Source: Sorghum bicolor | Lineage: Eukaryota; Streptophyta; Magnoliopsida; Poales; Poaceae | Assembly: GCF_000003195.3 (NCBI RefSeq) | Contig: NC_012873.2 | Span: 16,667,202-16,731,201 of the forward strand | Length of the DNA stretch: 64,000 nt | Reading direction: 5' to 3' | In this document: positions 1 to 12,349 of the stretch, one piece after another | How positions within the stretch are numbered: position 1 is the first letter of the stretch | Layout: every line of letters starts with the position of its first letter | Program-made: the position numbers and the translations under genes | Notes under the pieces: model-generated | What the model saw: the letters and a program-made list of their open reading frames with translations, nothing else | Told to the model about the DNA's origin: nothing | The model's database searches: none

Positions 1-1201
1 GGGTTTGGGTTCATCTATTGGCGAGAGGTCGTGGTCTTGCTGAGCAAGGCCTTCCTTTTATTCTTCACCTTTTCACCATTAAATGAAACTATAAAAGATT
101 ACATGCTCTTCAATCATCAACCTTTTCCTGACTTCTTTGATTAATTTGTGGTTGATGAGCCGGGGTCTATAGGAGATGCGATAATGCTCATTTGAAAACT
201 TCTTCTCCAATAGATTAAGGTTATTCTTTCCTACAAAATGTTAGTGGACACAGACCCAAGGGAATAGCAAGATTGAAATACATGTTTTGTTGTCCATTTT
301 TTTATTTTCTCCTATGCTAATCAAGATGATATATGGTTTAAGATTATTTAGCATAAATTGTGTCTATTGTGTTTTATGTTGTTATTGCAATCTATCATGG
401 TTCAAGGCAAAGATAACTTGTAACAAAAGATAAATTGATAAAATATTACTACTCACAAGTTGGAATTTTTGTGCAAAGTTATCATCTGCCTTGATTCATC
501 CCCGGTGTGAACTTATCTCTTGACTTTGCCAGATTTAATTCAAAATTTTCTTGTAGGGGTTAGTCTGACCAAATATCCAGTATCCACTACAACATACTGT
601 CGGCTCAAAAATCAACCTAGACACCACATCTAATTTGACTTAGGAAGGCATTTTAATCTGAGCTTAGTTTAAAAGCCTTTTAAAAGTAAAACCATCACTC
701 TGAAACTAAGCACCATGCTTTATTTAAGAGATTTATAAAAGTACTTCAAAGCCTAAACATATATCATAGCAAATAAAGGTAACATGAAAATATAGTAGAT
801 ATTTATTTAGATAGAGATAAAAGAGCATGATCATGATGAGTTTTTTTATATAATGCATGTGAGATGAATATATGAAATGGAACATGTTATGGCTGAGGAA
901 ATTTAAACTAAATAGTGTGAATATATGGATTAATGTAAACATGCAATCGAATGTAAAAGATAACTACTCATAATTGTTGAAGTCCATGAGCAAGACTTTC
1001 TCACCTTTATCTGATCATACATACCATGACTCACATTCTGCAATTTGTGAGTGATGCAACATCTTTGTTCCCATCACTTGAGATATGAATTAAAGTCCTG
1101 TGACGTCGACCTCTTTCTCTAACATTGGATTTGTTATGTTTCTTCTTATTTTGTGGGGGCAGGCCGGAAGGTCGTAAATTGGTCGTTTATTACCCTACAT
1201 A
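1..1201. other. Left edge; no gene recognised
   Basis: This AT-rich stretch has no open frame that I can attach to a family. Its last 40 bases or so (about 1163-1201) follow a pyrimidine-rich tract ending in CAG. They can be read in frame with the CACTA transposase fragment that resumes at 8516, so the segment may be intron plus a short exon of that transposase. The five bases ACATA at 1197-1201 recur at 8516-8520 and look like the target duplication of LTR J. This is inference from one short match. Confidence 0.3.
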
Positions 1202-2092
1202 AGATATAAAAGTAGACAAACAAGGGCTCTTTTAGTTATAGTAATAGCTAGCCAATGGATAAACTCAGGAATAAATACTAAGGTAATCTATAACTACATC
1301 AATGAATAACTCTAATTAGTGCAATTACATCTAGAAATCATTGCTAAGTCAACCCTATATCATAATCACATGTAAAGAGGCATCAACTAATGAGGGTATT
1401 AAGACACAAGGGTCACCTCCTTTGTGATCACGCCCATGCTAGTCCTACGTACAGAGGGTGGACTACAGAGGATCCAACGTAACTGTCACCTACGCGGTCT
1501 ACCACACGTCCCGGAACGTTAGGGTGTACTTGCAGATAAACAAGATATCTAGACACCACGTCTACATATTGTCTACCATCTACCCAACAATTAATTAGGT
1601 AAACGCTATACGAGCAATTACATGAATTCAATAAGATCAAACCAACTATCCTAGACATATAATCAAAGTAGACAATGACTATTGCAATTAAGAATATATA
1701 AGAGATTAAGAACAATATTGCCTGAATCATAATATTGAATACAATAAGAGAAAGGTACTAGAACTATACCGAACTCCACGCTCCAGACAGATGCCAGGGG
1801 CTCCAGATCTCACTGGAGAACTAGAACTCTTCTACTTCTAATCTAACTAGGCTAAAGCTATGCACTAGAGAGGCTCTGATAAACTAGAGAAGGCTCTTGA
1901 TAGATGGATCTCCAAATGACTTGATGCCTTAGGGAGGGGGCTCTGCCCCTTTATTTATGGCCCAGTGGGACCGACGTGCACCGTAGGATCAAACCGACTT
2001 AACTAAGGGCCAAGATAACTCCTCGGAGGCGGTGGAGGAAGCTTCTAGAAACGGGGCTGAAACCCTAGCAGGGGGGCACCGGCCGGCGCTAG

Positions 2093-4102
2093 TGATGAGG
2101 ATTAGGCCCGATCTTCCAAGAGGTAATTGGTAAATTTGATTGGTGGAGAACTCGACTTTGGCGATCTGGCTTCAAACCAGCACGATTCAAACCCTGCAAC
2201 CATTACACCACTACTCCATTGGTTATCAACCAAGCACAACTTGATTGACCTCGCCAAGAAGGCTTTTCCTGCAAGCGAATCGAAGGACACAAGCAAGAAA
2301 ATATAAACACGCAATCTAAAATTGCAGATATGAATGACGCGAATATTCAAATGAGGGTTCAGGAACTCGGTTCTAAAGGACTAATTGACACAGTGGAGGA
2401 GATCAAGAACGGGGGCCCTAGATCACTGTAGAAGGATTTGTCACCACAGTTACAATGAACAATTTAGTTTCTCTATGGAAAACTAAACTCTAAACAAAAC
2501 CTAAGTCTAAACAGTGGCGGCTGCATGAAAAATAAAGGAGTAGTGACCTAGGGTTGGAGGTGACTAGGGGGAGGCGCCCACAACATGGGCTTAAGGCCCG
2601 AATTCGATACATGACCAAGTTGGCCCAAAATAGGTGGCGCAGCACCTTGTCATAGACATAAAGATTAATCCATGAAAGATCTGGAGCTGGGACTAGATCC
2701 AAAGCGACGGCATCGTCGTCCCATTTCCAACGAGTCTAAGATCACTGTTGATATTTGTTAACGCCATCAGGAAATGATCCGCAAGCGCACGGATATCGGT
2801 GAGAACTTCACCCGGGAGGTTATCCAGAGTATCGTATTTATATTTTTACCACTAGGAGAAAGCGTGCATCTGACTAACCAAATCTATTACTACTACCCTT
2901 TAGGCTACAAACAATGTGATCCGATGTGAGCGATGTATAGAGAAGACTACAACCGCATTCTCGTTCTAACCTTGGTAAGGATGATTTACTGTTCTGTTGG
3001 GGAGGCTCACAGAATCTAGACACCACAGAGGATGTTCGACCCGCACCTATAAACCCTATCGATCCTGCTAACGGGAAATGGGCTACAAAGGTAACTCGGA
3101 AATGTCACGTTCCTCGCTACTACCACGGTCCGGCTAGACAGGGGATATCTATGAGTATCCTAGCCCAAACACCACGTTTACACTAGAGATGATTACTCTA
3201 AACTCTACGCGAAGAGATCAAAGTAAACTCATAAACCAAATAACAATAAAATAAAGAACTTACTAGAATTTAGAAGTCGAGATACTGAAGAATCCTAGGA
3301 GGAATCCTCGGGTTAGGAGACTTGATCCCGCAGGTACAACCTTGGAGTAGACACCGACAAGCCAGGCTTCCTCCGATCTACACCTCTACTCTATCTCTCT
3401 CAATCTAGTAGAACTAATTCTACTCTCACATTGGATGCTAAGCCCTATGAGGTTGGAACCCTAAGGAACCTCTCTCTCTGAATCCTCTCTGGAAAATATG
3501 CTAATGAATAATGGGGATTGCGTCCTCCAGGGGCCAGGGGGTCTGCTTATATAGCCCCTCCAAATGAACGTGGGCCATCGGATCAAACCGAGCTTAATCG
3601 CACGGTTTTCCTTGATCCATTAGGTCGGTGGAGCATAATCCGCGAGGTGGAGCCTGATTGGCTGAGGCACCTGGGCGGGCGCCCAAGGGGGGAGGGCGGG
3701 CGCCCTGTCCCCGGGCCCGCTCGGCCTCCCGTTCGTTCCCGTGGCTTCTGGAGTCTTCTAGATGATAGAAAATTGTGCAGCACGTTAATATCTCTATGTA
3801 AACCCGACATGTGGGCCTTTCCTCCATATTTCCTGATAACCCCCTGCAGAAATAGACAAACACCAAAACTCTGGGTGTTGGTTGCATTTGAATCCTTTTT
3901 TTTTATTTATTTGATGATTATATTTGGTACTTAAGGACCGTCAACAATCACCCCGTTTTGATGTCGTACAGAGAAGTTATGACCAAAACACTCATGACGT
4001 GTTTGCTGAATCCGAGAGTCAGGTGGTAGCTGAATTGGAGATGAATTGCAACTTGGAAAAGACGATGGTGTCAACGTATCCAGCGTGGTGATGTCCTCAT
4101 CA
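2093..4102 (-). repeat. 3' LTR of element I, interrupted by a solo LTR
   Basis: Without the 1201-bp insertion and its duplicated ATCAC this LTR is about 804 bp, matching the 805-bp right copy. The two copies are clearly alignable but differ at many single bases, so the element is not recent. Confidence 0.8.
2746..3946 (-). repeat. Solo LTR of the element C family inside the 3' LTR of I
   Basis: It begins TGTTGATATTTG and ends GGACCGTCAACA, like the LTRs of element C (14046-15257). It is flanked by ATCAC at 2741-2745 and 3947-3951. It carries a minus-strand TATATAAG-type box near 3547-3553 and two GGGCGGGCGCCC boxes around 3674-3714. No internal sequence is attached, so an element inserted here and was reduced to one LTR by recombination. 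Confidence 0.85.
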
Positions 4103-4129
4103 TCGTCCCCTTCTTGAATTGGAATCATC

Positions 4130-6088
4130 CTCGACTCCATCTTGGCGATGTCTTCATCATCCCCTCCTATAATTGGAGTCGTCCTCGACTCTTCCCCATC
4201 AACAAACTCCTGCAAAAGGTTAGTGACAGCAGGCAATGCACAAGACATAATAGGTTGACAAAGCATAGTATAACATGGTGCATCTAGATTATCACATAAC
4301 GCAGTAGTAGTAGAAGTTGTAGCAAGTAAAGCATCTCCATGTAACTTATTTTCATTATTTTTATCAATGTCTGTGGAAGGTTTATTGTTAATCTCTTTAC
4401 CATATTTAACAATATCCATTGGTGACAAAGGCAGCAAAGTAATGTTCTTGTTCTTTTGTATGAAAGTGTATGTATTAGTTCTACCATAGTGTAAAGCATC
4501 ATTATCAAATTCCCATGGACGTCCTAACAAAATTGAACAAGCTTGCATAGGCACAACATCAAAATCAGTAGTATCATGATAACAACCTGTGAAGAAACTA
4601 ATGCGGGCTGATTTAGTTACCTTAGTCTTACCACTATTATTGAACCATTGAAGTTTTTATGGATACGAATGTTGTCGTGTGGTTAAGTCAAGCTTCTCAA
4701 CCAAATCTGAACTCACCAAGTTGTTGCAACTCCCGCCATCAATGATGGTGAGAACACGATAACCCTGCACAATAAGATATATGTGGAACAAATTGTGGCG
4801 CTGGATCTGCTTCTCTTCTTCATATACCACACGAGAACTCAACACACGCTGCACAAGAAGGCTTGGATAGCCCGCGGAGGCAGCAACGGAGTCAATGGCG
4901 ATGGTCTCTGTGTCTTGATCGCCCTCGGTGGAATCTGCAGCAATGTTAGCAGCAAGGGCTAAATCATCTTCAACATCACTAGCACTTACATATCCATCCT
5001 CGGTAGCAATGAAAGCGCGACGACTGGGGCAATCCTTCATGACATGTCCCATGCCTTTGCATCGATGGCAAATGATTTTAGCACTAGGCGAGGAGGAACT
5101 AGTGGAAGCACCCGGAGTTGCCCCTTTCTTCAGCTGTGGGGGCTGCACATTAGACAATTTACTTACCCCAGAAGAAAATACAGGTGTAGATGGTTGTGGT
5201 GCAACAGAAATCTTGAGTGTCTCTAGCTCGGAACGCTGCTAAAAATTCCTCCCATTATTAGACCTGAAAGACTGGTGTTGCTTGCGTCCTTGTACTTCAC
5301 GTTCTGTCTTTATAGCAAGATGATACAATTGGGAAAAATTACGCCATACTTTGTAATCAAGAATGTTCCGGATATCATGATTTAAACCACCAAAGAATCT
5401 AGCACTAGCATCAGCATCATCTTCATGTACACCACAACGTGCTAAACCAATAAGCAATTCTTGATATGCTTCTACACTTTTATCTCCTGGTTTTAAAGTT
5501 TGCAGTTTAAGACGTAAATCACGTTGATAATAAGGAGGAACAAAATGAGATTTCATACGTTGTTTTAAAGCATTCCAAGTTTGAAGCACAGCAGCAGCAT
5601 TATTAGTATTGCAAAGATCACTCCACCAAAAACAAAGCAAAATTATTAAACTCACTAGTAGCAAGTCTAACTCTATGCTCAGCAGGCACATTATGAGAAT
5701 CAAATTTTTGTTGAACAGCAAGCTCCCAATCTAAATATGCCTTAGGATCAACATTACCAGCAAAAGAAGGTAGGGTAAATTTAATTTTAGCAAAAGGATC
5801 ATTATTACCATGGTTATTACATCCCATACCGCCACGATTGAAGTTGTAGCGGTGACGGTTGCATGCATCACCGTCATCGTCCACATCTTCATGATCAGAT
5901 AGATCTCTATCTGCATCTTCATCATCACCATGATGTGATTGAGGGCGTTGCTCAATCTGTTCAATACGGGTGACTAGATTGTTCACATTGCGTGTCAGTT
6001 CGTTCATAAGATTGCGTTGTTCAGTGATTAATATTGTAAGTTCACCCTTGGACACACAATCATTGAAATCCATCGGAGATCCTGCCAT
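4130..6088 (-). pseudogene. gag-protease of element I (CRM-like), frameshifted
   Basis: Read on the minus strand from ATG at 6088, the protein shows an acidic N-terminal region, then the Gag capsid-like domain with DPFAKIKFTLPSF and ATSEFNNFA. A shift of one base in a T-run near 5640 moves the frame; the Gag domain then continues (TWNALKQRMKSHFVPPYY, SVEAYQELLIGLARCGV) to about 5239. A second block holds the zinc knuckle CHRCKGMGHVMKDC and the protease start IIDGGSCNNLV (about 4710-5090). The protease end CSILLGRPWEFD lies near 4510-4540. The reading then runs into the 3' LTR with no pol domain. Gag would package the RNA. With frameshifts and no pol, the copy must have moved with enzymes supplied in trans, and is now dead. 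The family call rests on resemblance to CRM Gag. Confidence 0.75.
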
Positions 6089-7421
6089 AGTTAGAAAATA
6101 GGGAAAAACAACAACAAAGGATTATCCCTATCAACTAAAAGGAACCAAGTGGTGGTGGTGGTAAAAGTGGAATACAAAATCAGAAGCGGCTTACCAACGT
6201 TTTACATGTGTTCTTACCAAAGCCAAACAGGGGCAAAACCAAAATAGCAAAGTAATCTATTGTTGAGCATGGGTAAACAATTGCAAGATGAACCTGTGCT
6301 GACAGAAGTATATGTGGAGCTTTGGACAGGCACAATTTAAGTAGCAAGGATTAGCAATATTCGAATGCAGAGTTAGCTAAGTTCAATATGTATCCAAAGG
6401 ACAAATCACATTTGCTGGCTAAGAAGTGTCTAGACGTAGCGCAACAAGGTGAAACAAAGTATGATGGAAGGAACTCAACGAACAAGCAATATAGCAGATT
6501 TTTCCTTTATCCTGATTTTTTCTGGATTTTCCCAAAAGGCACTAGTAGGAATCAAGATTTTTTTTTATTTTTTTACTATTTTGTTTTATATTTTTTCTGA
6601 ACAAGGATCACAAAATATGTAACCACAAAAATTGGGAACTACAACTGAGGTCAGATGTGGTCTACAGAAATTCGGCAAGTTCTCTGAAAAGCGTGCAAAA
6701 CCCTTGTCAATTTTTTTCTTTATTTTCCTGAATTTTTCTGGCAATTTTGATGAGACCAAACAAGTCTTCACCAAGTTTGAGTCGGGTCCAAATGGTGTCA
6801 AGAAACTGCTGTAAAAATTTCAGATTTTTCTGATAAACGAACGAAAAGTTATGCCTGTTTTACTAAAGGTATCTTAAGTTATATTTTTCAGAAGGCACAA
6901 CACGGCGGCGGTGGTGGCGGCGGCAGTTAGGGCAAAGCGTACCTAAACTCCAGCACCGATCACAGGATGAATCGTCCCTGTGACTAATAGCAGTAGGTAT
7001 TCGCCTGATGATGTAAGGAGGGCTGCGAAGCAGGCAAAATAACAGCGGCTGGCAACCTATCTAGGGTTAGCGCGGCGGCGAGAGATCACACAAGGCAGCT
7101 AGCGGAGGCAAGTCGAGTAATGTCGTGGCTTCGACCTGTTGTTTGGAAACAGTGGATGGGATAGCGGCGAAAACTAAGAACAACAACGGTGCAAATGAAC
7201 TACGACGACGAACACAATCAAAACCAGCAACTAGACTCAACCACGGATACAAACTCAACAAAGCAAATCTAAAAATAAAATTGTAAGGCACAATGGGTGA
7301 TAGGACAGCGAAAATTTAAACTATTTTTTAGGCTTTTTGTGGACTGTAGGTAATGAACAAATATGAATCTAGGTCAAACGAGATTATACCTCGCGGTAAA
7401 CCTGAGATATCTGATACCAAT
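6089..7421 (-). other. 5' leader of element I, with primer binding site
   Basis: This untranslated leader lies between the gag start and the 5' LTR. The primer site complementary to initiator tRNA-Met is at 7411-7419, two bases from the LTR. The leader contains a long T/A-rich patch (6490-6600) and a GGCGGC-rich patch near 6900-6930. No gene is supported. Confidence 0.6.
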
Positions 7422-8226
7422 TGATGAGGATTAGGCCCGATCTTTCGAGAGGTAATTGTTAAATTTGATTGGTGGAGAACTCGAAGTTGGCGATCCAGCT
7501 TCAAAACAGCACGATTCGAACCCTACAACTATTACACCACTACTCCATTGGTTATCAACCAAGCACAACTTGATTGACCTCGCCAAGAAGGCTTTTCCTG
7601 CAAGCGAATCGAAGGACACAAGCAAGAAAGTATAAACACGCTATCTAAAATTGCAGATATGAATGACGCAAATATTCAAATGAGGGTTCAAGAACTCGGC
7701 TCTAAAGGACTAATCAACACAGTGGAGGAGATCAAGAACGGGGGCCCTGGATCACTGTAAAAGGATTTGTCGCCACAGTTGCAATGAATGATTTAGTTTC
7801 TCAATAGAAAACTAAACTCTAAACAAAAACCCGAGTCTAAACAGCGGCGGCTGCGTGGAAAATAAAGGATTAGTGACCTAGGGTTGGAGGCGACCAAGGG
7901 GAGGCGCCCACAACATGGGCTTAACGCCCAAATTCGATACATGACCAAGTTGGCCCAAAATAGATGATGCAGCACCTTGTGGTGGACATAAAGATTAATC
8001 CACGAAAGATCTGGAGCTGGGACCAGATCCAAAGCGATGATGTCGTTGTCCCCTTTCCAACGAGTCCAAGATCACACTGTTTCGATGTCGTATGAAGAAT
8101 TTATGACTAAAACACTGACGACGTGTTTGCTGAATCCGAGAGTGACGTGGTAGCTGAATTTGAGATGAATTGCAACTTGGAAAAAACGATGGTGTCAACG
8201 TATCCAGCGTGGCGATGTTCTCATCA
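7422..8226 (-). repeat. 5' LTR of element I
   Basis: 805 bp, TGATGAGGA to TTCTCATCA, so the LTR ends form a nine-base inverted repeat (one base altered at the right end). It is followed at once by the duplicated GCTAG and then by the rest of LTR J. Confidence 0.8.
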
Positions 8227-8515
8227 GCTAGGGTGGGGCTGGCCGACCCCACCTGGCAGCCTCTGGCCCCCCGGCTCTTCGGGTGTCTTTCAAAGTCTTC
8301 CCACGTCCCGTTTGCGATGTGTTTCGTGGCAGATAAGTTTCGTGTTTATTTTGCACTTGAATCCCTCTTTTCAGCTTTTCTGGAAATAGACCCTGGAAAA
8401 TACAGATTATGCAAAACTCATGGAAATTGTCAGTTTAAACCTTAGACTAGTGTGTTTTCTTGTTCTCCTTCGGGTCTAAAGCTCTAATAAAAGTTGACGT
8501 TATCGACCGTCAACA

Positions 8516-8908
8516 ACATACTATGGTCAGATTGAAGAGATATGAGAACTCTGTATTCAGGCTTCAAGGTGGCTGTTCTTTGGTGTCGCTGGGTAGGTGG
8601 AAGTCAAAAGGTGTCATGAAAGACAAGTATGGCTACACTATGGTTGACCTCAACCAAGTTGGGTACAGAGAGGAGCCATTTGTGGTCGCAAGTCACATTT
8701 CCCATGTCTTCTATGTGCGCGACACTAGAAACAAGAAATGACAAGTGGTTCTCCCTAGCAAAAAATGGGTTGTTACTCATGAAAATCTAGTGGTGGAGAA
8801 AGAGTTCAATGCATCCAATGAAGTGCCTCCTTTGGATGCTTCAATCCTCCCCTGGATTTTGATGAGCAAGCTAACTCCATGTTGATGGTAGATAAGTCCT
8901 CTTTTTAA
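8516..8908 (+). pseudogene. CACTA transposase C-terminal fragment (DUF4216-like)
   Basis: The reading starts in one frame with YYGQIEEI, then (after an in-frame TGA and a frameshift near 8580) FKVAVLWCRW. It continues in another frame with KDKYGYTMVDLNQVGY, EEPFVVASHISHVFYV and, past a TGA at 8739-8741, QVVLPSKKW. This order of motifs is that of the DUF4216 region at the end of CACTA (En/Spm, TNP2/TNPD) transposases. The reading ends at a TAA near 8906-8908 in a further frame. The protein would have cut CACTA ends; this copy has at least two nonsense or frameshift lesions and is split by LTR J. No CACTA terminal repeats were found, so the element is a fragment. Confidence 0.7.
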
Positions 8909-9065
8909 CCGTCAACATAGCATGAGAAAGGACTAAAATAAGTATATCACCTAGTTATAGGGGTTACACTGAAATATTTCCATAGGTTTTGGTGAATGTC
9001 TATTTCTACAGGGGGTTATCAGTTACTGACCCTTGGAGGCCCACATGTCATGATTACATAGAGAG
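8909..9065 (+). repeat. LTR-derived fragment, plus orientation
   Basis: The stretch from about 8985 to 9060 (TTTTGGTGAATGTCTATTTC, then AGGGGGTTATCAG, then GGCCCACATGTCATGATTAC) matches the U3 segment common to the D, C and F LTRs in plus orientation. It stops before the GC-box region. The ACCGTCAACA at 8908-8917 looks like an LTR end in the opposite sense, so the junction is rearranged. Confidence 0.5.
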
Positions 9066-9089
9066 AAACGAAATATCTTTCAAACAAAA

Positions 9090-11030
9090 ATTTCCTCTGG
9101 ATTAGACAAAATTGCTCTAACTCTCAAACTCACCCATATTACCTTTAACTGTAGAGCTTTTAGACTTCATATGGGTCTTTGAGTAATTGAAAGACAGAAC
9201 AATCAAGTCAAACACTATGTCTCAAATTCTTTTACTCAACTAGTGTTCCAGAGTTTTTGTAAGTTTACGCAATAAAACTCAGAGCTAAATTGTATGACAC
9301 CTCAGTCTCTCAAACTATGTGGTATTTGTGGATCTCACTTAGGCCTTCATGATATTATGCCTTGCTAATTCTAAGGATTATAGTGGAGTTTATAGGAGTG
9401 GCATTAAACAAGGATAAGCATACTTGCGATTCATATATTGTAAAGTCAAACAAAGGATCTATAGAGAATCGAGTCATACAATCAAACCAAGATGTGCATG
9501 TGTGTGGAATATGGTGGATAGGTGTATATGTGGTGGCTAATTCTAATTCTACTTTTGCTCTTCAAAATTAATCTCTCTTCTTTTTTAAACTTTCAGAACT
9601 TCTTAGGAGAACATGGGCTATCTTTATTCTCTTTTCTTCTCCCCCTTTTTTCTCATTGGGAGGCGGGCATCTGGGTACCCATTATTTTAATGCTGGGGAC
9701 ATTTGTCCATCTTTTACTCCCTTCTCTTTCTTTTTAGCCACATGCATCCTTAGATACAAAAATTGATTGAAGAGATAACAATAAAGAACTTAGAGCAAAT
9801 AAAGGTTGTCCTATGGGTTTATGAATATTTTGGGGTGTTTTCTCCTAGTATAGGAGCAAAACATCTCTGAGGTGGAAATAGACAAAAGTGGAAAATGGTT
9901 GTACTTACTCTCAGGGTAAGAGTAATGTGGATGAAGTGTGTGGGTGATCTTGATTTTAAAAGCATGACAAGACTCTCTTAAGTATAAGATAAAGGTTGAC
10001 TAAACTCAATGGAAAGCAAGTAGCATAAATGAGCAAGGGTTTCATAATATAAATATGTATCATATATGTCTTTGGAAGGAATTCAAATTTGTCATACAAG
10101 AGCTCATCATGTAAGGGTTTGAAATTTTCAAAAGATAAATCTCCAGAATTTAGCATCGTTAAGAATAAGATAAATAGCGGCTCAAACTCTCTTATATCAT
10201 ATCCGTCAATCACCTAGACTTAGCTCAAGCGTATTACTCCACAAGTTTCAAGTTCAGAGTAAATTATCAAGTTAAAGCAATCATGTCCAAAACTTAGGAA
10301 AACTCAAGGTTGAAAACGAGGTATTTGAAAGAATTCTAGCAGAGCAACTATAGTTGACCCTAGACACACTCTAATTAACTAAGACTTATTTTTATTGCTT
10401 TTCAGATTTTATTTAACTAAAGACTCAACAGACGTGGACCTTCATGTGCCCACATATTTTTGGTATTTTATAACTATAAAATAGAATCGATAAATCGCTA
10501 GGTATAATTACCTGATAACTAGGGCATGCTGCTCCCCCAAGCTAGATATTTGCCATATTTCGCTTGAATGATCTTTTTAGAGTAAGCTTAGCAGTGGTGA
10601 CCCACTGACCTATCTCACTCTTTAATTGTATAATCCTACAAATATATACTCCAACAAGAAAACCAAAACTCGAGGCTTGAATATGATAATGGGTTAGCGG
10701 TCAGCCAGATGAGTAATTGATTATCTTTATGAGCAGATATGAATGTGTAGCATGATTCTTATATTTTTTGTGCTTTTCTATTTATATTGCAAATAAATGA
10801 AAATTTATTTTTGTGCTACCATAGTGAATATGCTTACAGGGTAAACCATAAGTCTAATCCTTTGGAGCTTTTTAAAGTTTTATAATAAAGCAATAAGAGA
10901 TTTTTTTTCTTTTTAAACATGCAAAAGAATAAATGTACTAAAGTAATTAGATAAGTACCATTATTACCTTATGGCAAGGGTGCGGATTAAAGTCTACCAA
11001 CAAGACTATGTTGGAAAAAGTACTTACTTG
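9090..11030 (-). other. 3' UTR of element H
   Basis: About 1.9 kb without a coding frame. It holds a GGACAAATGTCC inverted repeat (9697-9708), a CTCCCCCAAGCTAG polypurine-type tract at 10530-10545, and, close to the gag end, a hairpin with stem CCAT/ATGG (10958-10974) around the loop AAGGTAATA. All three recur in related elements of this window. Confidence 0.6.
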
Positions 11031-11039
11031 TAGGATTCG

Positions 11040-12349
11040 TTGTCTGAGGAAGCCTCAAACAGTTCTCCATCTTGCAATGATGTCTCTTTATTCTCTTGCA
11101 ACCATCTTTGATTTTGTTCTTGTATTTCTCTTGCTTCTTGTTTAGCAATTTGCTCCATTCTCTCAGCTTCTTTGTTCCACTCGCTCCAGCGAGGTTCTAT
11201 TGTTTCTTGTTTAGTGATTTGATCCTCGTACCTTGTAGCTTCACTAGGATAGTCTTCTCCTTCCTTCTTTGAGAGTAGATTTGCTCTACGGCGAGATTGG
11301 CGTCTCCTACTTTGAATCTTCTAGGGTGAATTATTGTTAGTGTAACTATTGAAGTCACAACGTACCTTGCCAACGGGGAGGTGGAAGTGAACTTGTCCGG
11401 ATCTCATGTAGAGGATTGCATTGGCAGTGTTGAGGAAAGGTCTTCCCAAAATGATAGGTGTATCGTCATCTTCCTACATGTCAAGAACCAAGAAATCTAC
11501 ACGGATATAATAATATTTAATATTTACCGCGATGTTCTTCACTATGCCTTCTGGGAATCTTGTTGATAGGTCTGCCATCTGCAGCTGTATATAGGTTAGG
11601 TATAACGGTTCATCACCAAATAAATAATTGTACGCTACCTTTGATATGACGTTGACCCCTGATCCAGTGTCACAAAAGGTCTTCAGAAAAACCATTTGCT
11701 TAATTGTGCATTCAATAGTCAGGACTCATGGGTCTTCTCTTTTGACAATGTATGGTGGTGCTAGCAGGTGGTCATATTTGGTGTTAACCAAATTGATCAG
11801 TTGAACCGTATCTTCTGGAATTTGACTGAGCTCACTCTTCCTCCTTCTTCTATTATTTTTCTTCTTCTTGGGTTCAGCTAGTTGTTGGGCTTGCTCATAT
11901 GGCTTCTGTGGGGAATGCGGGGGTTGTGAGGATACGGTTCTTGAATGAGAACTTCTCCTTTTTGTTATTGATAAAAAACACAATCTTGGCATGCTCCGCA
12001 TAGATGATGGTTTTAGTTGTGCATAAGAATGGTCGGCCCAGTATGATGGGTGCTCTTTCATCTCCTCTAGTCTCCATGACTACAAAGTCAACGGGAACAT
12101 AGGATTGTCCCACTCAAAGAATAGCTTCTTCCAAAACTCCTTCGGGGTAGCAAATGGACTGATATAGAAGCTGCAAATGCATGGTTGTGTACAACAAAGG
12201 ATCTCCTAGAATCTTTTCATAAATTACCTTGGGCATAATGTTGACACTTGCACCAAAATCACAGATAGCCTCTAGAAAGGTGTGACATCCTATTGAGATA
12301 GGAATGACAGGCCTTCCAGGGACTCTTTTCTTCTCGGGGAGTGAGTGGT
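11040..12349 (-). pseudogene. gag-protease of element H, C-terminal part, decayed
   Basis: Two retropepsin-like domains are readable on the minus strand. The upstream one (about 12349-11895) contains an AICDFGASVNIMP-like active site and ERAPIILGRPFL. The downstream one (about 11695-11400) contains FCDTGSGVNVI and a broken ILGRPF region. Frames are disrupted several times. The arrangement equals that of the B and D proteins, so the gene began with a Gag domain that is off to the right of the G insertion. The function was Gag structure plus polyprotein processing; this copy cannot be translated as one piece. Confidence 0.7.

Larger units (their letters stand above)
2093..8226 (-). mobile_element. 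Element I: CRM-like chromovirus, non-autonomous (gag-protease only)
   Basis: Two LTRs (2093-4102, which includes a later insertion, and 7422-8226) begin TGATGAGGA and end TCCTCATCA or TTCTCATCA. They are flanked by the duplication GCTAG at 2088-2092 and 8227-8231. A primer site, minus strand TGGTATCAG (7411-7419, initiator tRNA-Met), abuts the right LTR. A purine tract lies just right of 4102. These place the element on the minus strand. Only gag, a zinc knuckle and a protease are present between the LTRs; no reverse transcriptase, RNase H or integrase is visible. The LTR ends, primer type and Gag sequence resemble the CRM/CRR chromovirus clade. It could also be another chromovirus, since the diagnostic integrase chromodomain is absent. 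Confidence 0.8.
1202..8515 (-). repeat. Solo LTR J (G-family gypsy LTR), split by element I
   Basis: The LTR is the two segments of about 1202-2092 and 8232-8515, separated by element I. The right end reads ACCGTCAACA, the usual terminus of the Athila-like LTRs here. The sequence matches the LTR of element G (12350-12669 plus 55286-56128) in order: the leader, a TATA-like TTTATTTATGG at 1950-1960 (read on the minus strand), the GGCGGTGGAGGAAG region, and the CCGGCCGGCGCTAGGGTGGGG block. No internal element sequence follows the right end; transposase coding sequence resumes directly, so J is a solo LTR. The left boundary is inferred from the family length (about 1163 bp) and from ACATA on both sides. 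Its first bases are not a clean TG, so that end is uncertain. Confidence 0.5.
9066..12349 (-). mobile_element. Element H: Athila-like non-autonomous gypsy element, 3' half
   Basis: The left two thirds match the 3' UTR of elements B and D: the order of CTCAAGACAG-like, CCAGAG and AAACTCAGAG blocks, then the GGACAAATGTCC hairpin at 9697-9708 read on the minus strand. The right third is a decayed gag-protease gene of the same two-protease design. H is cut at 12350 by element G, and its 5' half must lie beyond the right edge of the window. No intact 3' LTR of H is visible at its left end. Confidence 0.7.

Noticed and set aside
4928..5242. Plus-strand open frame of 104 codons in element I
   Set aside because: It is the complement of the gag zinc-knuckle region, with no start context or domain of its own.
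8908..8917. ACCGTCAACA as the right end of a further minus-strand LTR
   Set aside because: No LTR sequence lies to its left (transposase coding runs up to it) and no polypurine tract lies to its right.
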